From assembly GCA_031400755.1 (NCBI GenBank), contig JANNQL010000246.1, forward strand, positions 1 through 64,000: a DNA stretch of 64,000 bases. The letters run 5' to 3'. The translations under genes were made by a program, and so were the position numbers. The notes under the pieces were generated by a model. The model was not told the DNA's origin. It worked only from the letters and a program-made list of their open reading frames with translations, and searched no databases. Below are positions 61,502 through 64,000 of the stretch, in pieces (within the stretch, counting starts at the first letter, position 1; every line of letters starts with the position of its first letter). The stretch is from VMSU01 sp031400755 (GTDB lineage: Bacteria; Desulfobacterota; Desulfobulbia; Desulfobulbales; VMSU01).

Positions 61502-62317
61502 ATGAAGCTCACCAACGTCGGTATCGAGCAGGTCCGTCAGCCTGTCCAGGTCCTGGAGAAAGCAGGCGGCCATCAGCAGACCGTGGCCAGTATCCGTATG
61601 CAGGCCAATATGCCCCGCCAGCAAAGGGGGACCTGCATGGCCACCTTCATTGCCATCTTAAACAAGTACCAAGACGACATCAGGACTGAAGTTTTTGCAA
61701 AGCTCCTGGCTGAGTTGCGCAACGAACTGCAGGCCGATTCCGCCTCCATTGAGATGACTTTTCCTTACTTTGTCGAGAAGCAGGCCCCGGTCACCAAGAC
61801 CCCGTCGTTGATGGAGTACACCTGTTCTTTTGCCTGCGGGATGGATGGCAGCACCGACCTTCAGGTGTCGATTCTGGTGCCATGCACCACCCTCTGCCCT
61901 TGTTCTAAGGAGATCAGTCAGTTCGGCGCCCATAATCAACGGGCGGAAATTGACTTTACGGTGAAACTCAAGAACTTCATTTGGATCGAGGACCTGATTA
62001 CCCTGGTGGAGGCTTGCACCTCCTGCGAGGTCTATAGTCTGCTGAAGCGACCGGACGAGAAGTTCGTCACCGAAAAGGCCTATGAAAACCCCATGTTTGT
62101 CGAAGACGTGGTCCGTAAGATTGCGGTGATGGCCCAAGGGCACCCGGACATCTCCTGGTTTTCGGTGGGGGTGGAGAGCTTCGAGTCCATCCACAAGCAC
62201 AGTGCTTACGCCTATACCGACAGTCAGACAATTGCCGAACCGAAACTGTTCAGCAGCACCACATCTGCTTCGCAGTCTCACTGCGCTCGCTTAGCTGTCA
62301 TAGGCCTGCTCGCATAG
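61502..62317 (+). CDS. folE2: GTP cyclohydrolase FolE2, ends altered by repeat elements
   Basis: Metal-flexible GTP cyclohydrolase (type IB) for folate or queuosine-type pathways. The 271-residue frame contains VGIEQVRQPVQVLEKAGGHQ, NMPRQQRGTCMATFIAILN, VPCTTLCPCSKEIS (metal/catalytic Cys), QFGAHNQRAEID and FESIHKHSAYAYTDSQT. The N-terminus begins only five residues before VGI, whereas the family usually has about 15-20 more; a stop lies just upstream and the 53-bp element ends 22 bases before. The last 23 residues come from a repeat element (62246-62369) that supplies the stop. The catalytic core is intact, so activity is likely. Confidence 0.88.
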   Translation: MKLTNVGIEQVRQPVQVLEKAGGHQQTVASIRMQANMPRQQRGTCMATFIAILNKYQDDIRTEVFAKLLAELRNELQADSASIEMTFPYFVEKQAPVTKTPSLMEYTCSFACGMDGSTDLQVSILVPCTTLCPCSKEISQFGAHNQRAEIDFTVKLKNFIWIEDLITLVEACTSCEVYSLLKRPDEKFVTEKAYENPMFVEDVVRKIAVMAQGHPDISWFSVGVESFESIHKHSAYAYTDSQTIAEPKLFSSTTSASQSHCARLAVIGLLA

Positions 62318-62369
62318 CGCTGCTATAGCTCGCAGACCTATTCCGCGCATCTGCGGCGCGGCTGAACAG
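62246..62369. repeat. MITE-like element inserted at the 3' end of folE2
   Basis: CTGTTCAGC (62246-62254) and GCTGAACAG (62361-62369) are inverted ends. The interior is highly palindromic, for example CGCATAGCGCTGCTATAGCT near the middle, resembling the GCATAGCAGCGCTATG core of the element at 44851-45012. The folE2 frame runs 72 bases into it before stopping. Confidence 0.65.
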
Positions 62370-62437
62370 TTACAGTTCCGGGGATATGCTCTTTTTGTGG
62401 CTTAAGCTGGATAGTTCGTCTAACCAAGCCCAACCTG

Positions 62438-63079
62438 CTAGAAGTTGTCCCCGCCAAACACCCTGTCATAGACTGTCTTGATGGCCGCAGCATTCAGCTC
62501 CGGCAGGAACGGGACTTGGGCCAGCACCCTGACCTTGCCGTAAAATTCGATGGCTTGGCGGCCCACTGCATCACTCTCGCCGTTCATCACCACCCCCAGC
62601 ACCTTGAGCCCATAGCTGCGAAGCGCTGCCAGAGACAGCAGGGTATGGTTGATCGTGCCTAAGCGGCAGCTCGCCACCAGCAGGACCGGCAGGCCCCAAT
62701 CACAGATAACATCAATCAGCAGGGTCTGGTCATTGATCGGCACCAGCAGACCGCCAGCCCCTTCGACAATCAGTCGGCCATTCACCTGCGGCAGGCGGAG
62801 TTTGCTGCGCTCAATGACAATATTGTCCAAGGCGGCGGCAGCATGGGGCGAGATAGGTGTATTGAGCCGATAGGCCTCAGGCCAAAAAGAGTCGCTCGGA
62901 CGACCGCTCATTGTCCGCACGGTCTCGGTGTCGGTCATTTCCGTAAGGCCGCTCTGGATAGGCTTCCAATAGGATGCTTGCAGCCCTGCCGTAAGCAGCG
63001 CCGCTACCATAGTCTTACCGACTCCGGTATCAGTGCCGGCCACCACGAATTGCCGGGGGAGGTATTCGTCAATCTTCAT
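62438..63079 (-). CDS. bioD: Dethiobiotin synthetase
   Basis: ATP-dependent carboxylation closing the ureido ring of dethiobiotin. The 213-residue protein has the P-loop VVAGTDTGVGKTMVAALLTA, YWKPIQSGL, VEGAGGLLVPI and CRLGTINHTLLSL. Its ATG overlaps the bioC stop by four bases, so the genes are coupled. Likely last gene of the biotin operon here, convergent with folE2. Confidence 0.95.
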   Translation of the reverse strand: MKIDEYLPRQFVVAGTDTGVGKTMVAALLTAGLQASYWKPIQSGLTEMTDTETVRTMSGRPSDSFWPEAYRLNTPISPHAAAALDNIVIERSKLRLPQVNGRLIVEGAGGLLVPINDQTLLIDVICDWGLPVLLVASCRLGTINHTLLSLAALRSYGLKVLGVVMNGESDAVGRQAIEFYGKVRVLAQVPFLPELNAAAIKTVYDRVFGGDNF

Positions 63080-63861
63080 GCCCGCACCAGGATGGTGTTG
63101 ATCTGGTAGGTGATTGTCATTGCCCCATCGGCCTGCCCAGGCCAGGAAGAGATCAGTTGTGCCATCTGGGACCAGGTCAGCCCGTTGTCAAGCGAGCGGG
63201 TGTTGGTCCCGGTTTTTTTGACCGATCTGAAAAAATCCTGGATCGTGGGGTAGGTCAATTGAATCATTTCATCCCAAGCCGACGCCTCATAGCCTGTGGC
63301 GCGCATCATGCACAGGATTTCGTGATTGTTTGGCAAGGGGTTCATGGTGCACGGCAGACCCAAGGTCAGGCAGGCCTGGCGCCACTCAGGGAACGAGCCG
63401 TCCCCCAGGTAGGAGCAGAGCAAGAACCCACCCGGAATGAGGGCCTCGCACAATCTGGACAAAGTGTCAGACAGGTTTTGAAACCACTGCAGGGTAAGGC
63501 TGGAGGTGATTAAAGCGTAGTGCTTGCGGATGTCAATGGTCTCGGCATCGCGCACCTGCCAGTCGATATGGTGGGCTGTCGAGAGGTGGGGGGCGAGGGC
63601 CTGACGGTTTATGTCAATCATGCCGGGGGCAAAATCAACCAGTGTCAATTTGCGGTCAGGGAAGATATTGACCAGTTCTTTCGAAACGGCGCCGGTGCCG
63701 CAGCCCACTTCAAGGATTGGACCGGATGTCACTTGTGGACTGAGTTCTACCAGCCGTCTCACCAAAGAAAGGGCCGCCTGTTGCTGCATGACGGCGTATT
63801 GATCGTAGCAGGCAGCGGCTGCAGAAAAGTTGGCGGCGATTTTGTCTTTGCTCGGATTCAT
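63076..63861 (-). CDS. bioC: Malonyl-ACP O-methyltransferase BioC
   Basis: SAM-dependent methyltransferase that starts pimelate synthesis by methylating malonyl-ACP. The 261-residue protein begins with NFSAAAACYDQYAVMQQQAA, the usual BioC N-terminus, and has SAM motif I ILEVGCGTGAVSKELV, VDFAPGMIDI and LITSSLTLQWFQNLSDTL, which is characteristic of BioC. An AAAGG ribosome site precedes the ATG. It starts three bases after the preceding gene and overlaps bioD. Confidence 0.92.
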   Translation of the reverse strand: MNPSKDKIAANFSAAAACYDQYAVMQQQAALSLVRRLVELSPQVTSGPILEVGCGTGAVSKELVNIFPDRKLTLVDFAPGMIDINRQALAPHLSTAHHIDWQVRDAETIDIRKHYALITSSLTLQWFQNLSDTLSRLCEALIPGGFLLCSYLGDGSFPEWRQACLTLGLPCTMNPLPNNHEILCMMRATGYEASAWDEMIQLTYPTIQDFFRSVKKTGTNTRSLDNGLTWSQMAQLISSWPGQADGAMTITYQINTILVRA

Positions 63862-63864
63862 CGC

Positions 63865-64000
63865 CTAACCTTTAAGCCCATAGCGATAGCGCAGGTCCTG
63901 GCTGAGCATGGACGGGATGGCCTGTTCAAAAAAGTCATGCTGACAGTCGACCCCGGCCATGGAGCCGGTGCGCTGATAGGTCATGAAGCGGCAGCCGCCG
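63865..64000 (-). CDS. Unidentified gene upstream of bioC, partial
   Basis: An open frame enters from the right window edge and ends with TAG at 63865-63867, giving 44 C-terminal residues (for example FMTYQRTGSMAGVDCQHDFF and QDLRYRYGLKG). Spacing of three bases to bioC indicates the same operon, so a biotin-pathway protein is likely. The visible tail does not let me name the family. Confidence 0.6.
   Translation of the reverse strand, partial: GGCRFMTYQRTGSMAGVDCQHDFFEQAIPSMLSQDLRYRYGLKG

Overview
This is about 64 kb of a Gram-negative, probably strictly anaerobic bacterium. I infer Desulfobacterota, most likely a Desulfobulbales-type sulfate or sulfur metaboliser. The inference rests on gene content only: pyruvate:ferredoxin oxidoreductase, a single-chain PurL, a Mn-dependent family II pyrophosphatase, an NDP-forming acetyl-CoA synthetase, multiheme c-type cytochromes, a predicted selenoprotein, paired TatA proteins, LptC/LptE/Kdo genes (an LPS outer membrane) and many c-di-GMP and two-component proteins. 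No tRNA, rRNA or CRISPR array was seen.

Layout. 1-14.7 kb (minus strand): 3'-truncated nifJ, then dus, tkt, lptE, leuS, dnaB, rplI, DUF2232, rpsR, rpsF, mazG and gph, mostly housekeeping. 15-18.9 kb: ppaC, a tetraheme cytochrome whose frame is bridged by a UGA (predicted Sec) codon with a bacterial SECIS hairpin, and a truncated DUF523/YbgA gene. 19-25.6 kb: a REC-PAS-GGDEF-EAL protein and a tight pyrG-kdsA-kdsC-lptC-ftsB envelope operon. 26-30.7 kb: a nine-heme lipoprotein cytochrome coupled to rlpA, a diguanylate cyclase with a degenerate receiver, and pyrF. 31-36.9 kb: an acetyl-CoA/protein-acetylation operon (AcuC-like deacetylase, AcuB-like CBS-ACT protein, NDP-forming acyl-CoA synthetase, CoA-transferase fused to a GNAT). 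37-43.5 kb: class II aldolase, a REC-CheC-diguanylate cyclase cassette, two tatA genes, mtnP, apt, a VanZ-like gene and a SEC-C gene. 43.6-48.8 kb: rlmN and purL, divergent. 48.9-56.7 kb (minus): a signalling operon with two PhnD-like periplasmic binding proteins, a single-domain response regulator, two membrane histidine kinases and a damaged hybrid kinase, with no transporter genes. 56.7-61 kb: bpt, an unknown gene, a PilZ protein, and a chemoreceptor next to another orphan periplasmic binding protein. 61.5-64 kb: folE2 framed by repeat elements, and the bioC-bioD part of a biotin operon.

Two themes stand out. First, orphan periplasmic binding proteins sit next to sensory proteins (kinases, MCP) rather than permeases, suggesting ligand sensing. 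Second, the intergenic regions are rich in small non-coding repeats: a dispersed 7-bp-periodic family, a 53-bp palindromic-end element in two copies, and several 110-190 bp MITE-like elements. One of these supplies the stop codon of folE2. The strongest single finding is the predicted selenocysteine codon at 17763-17765. Its hairpin has the apical loop sequence and spacing of the E. coli fdhF SECIS.
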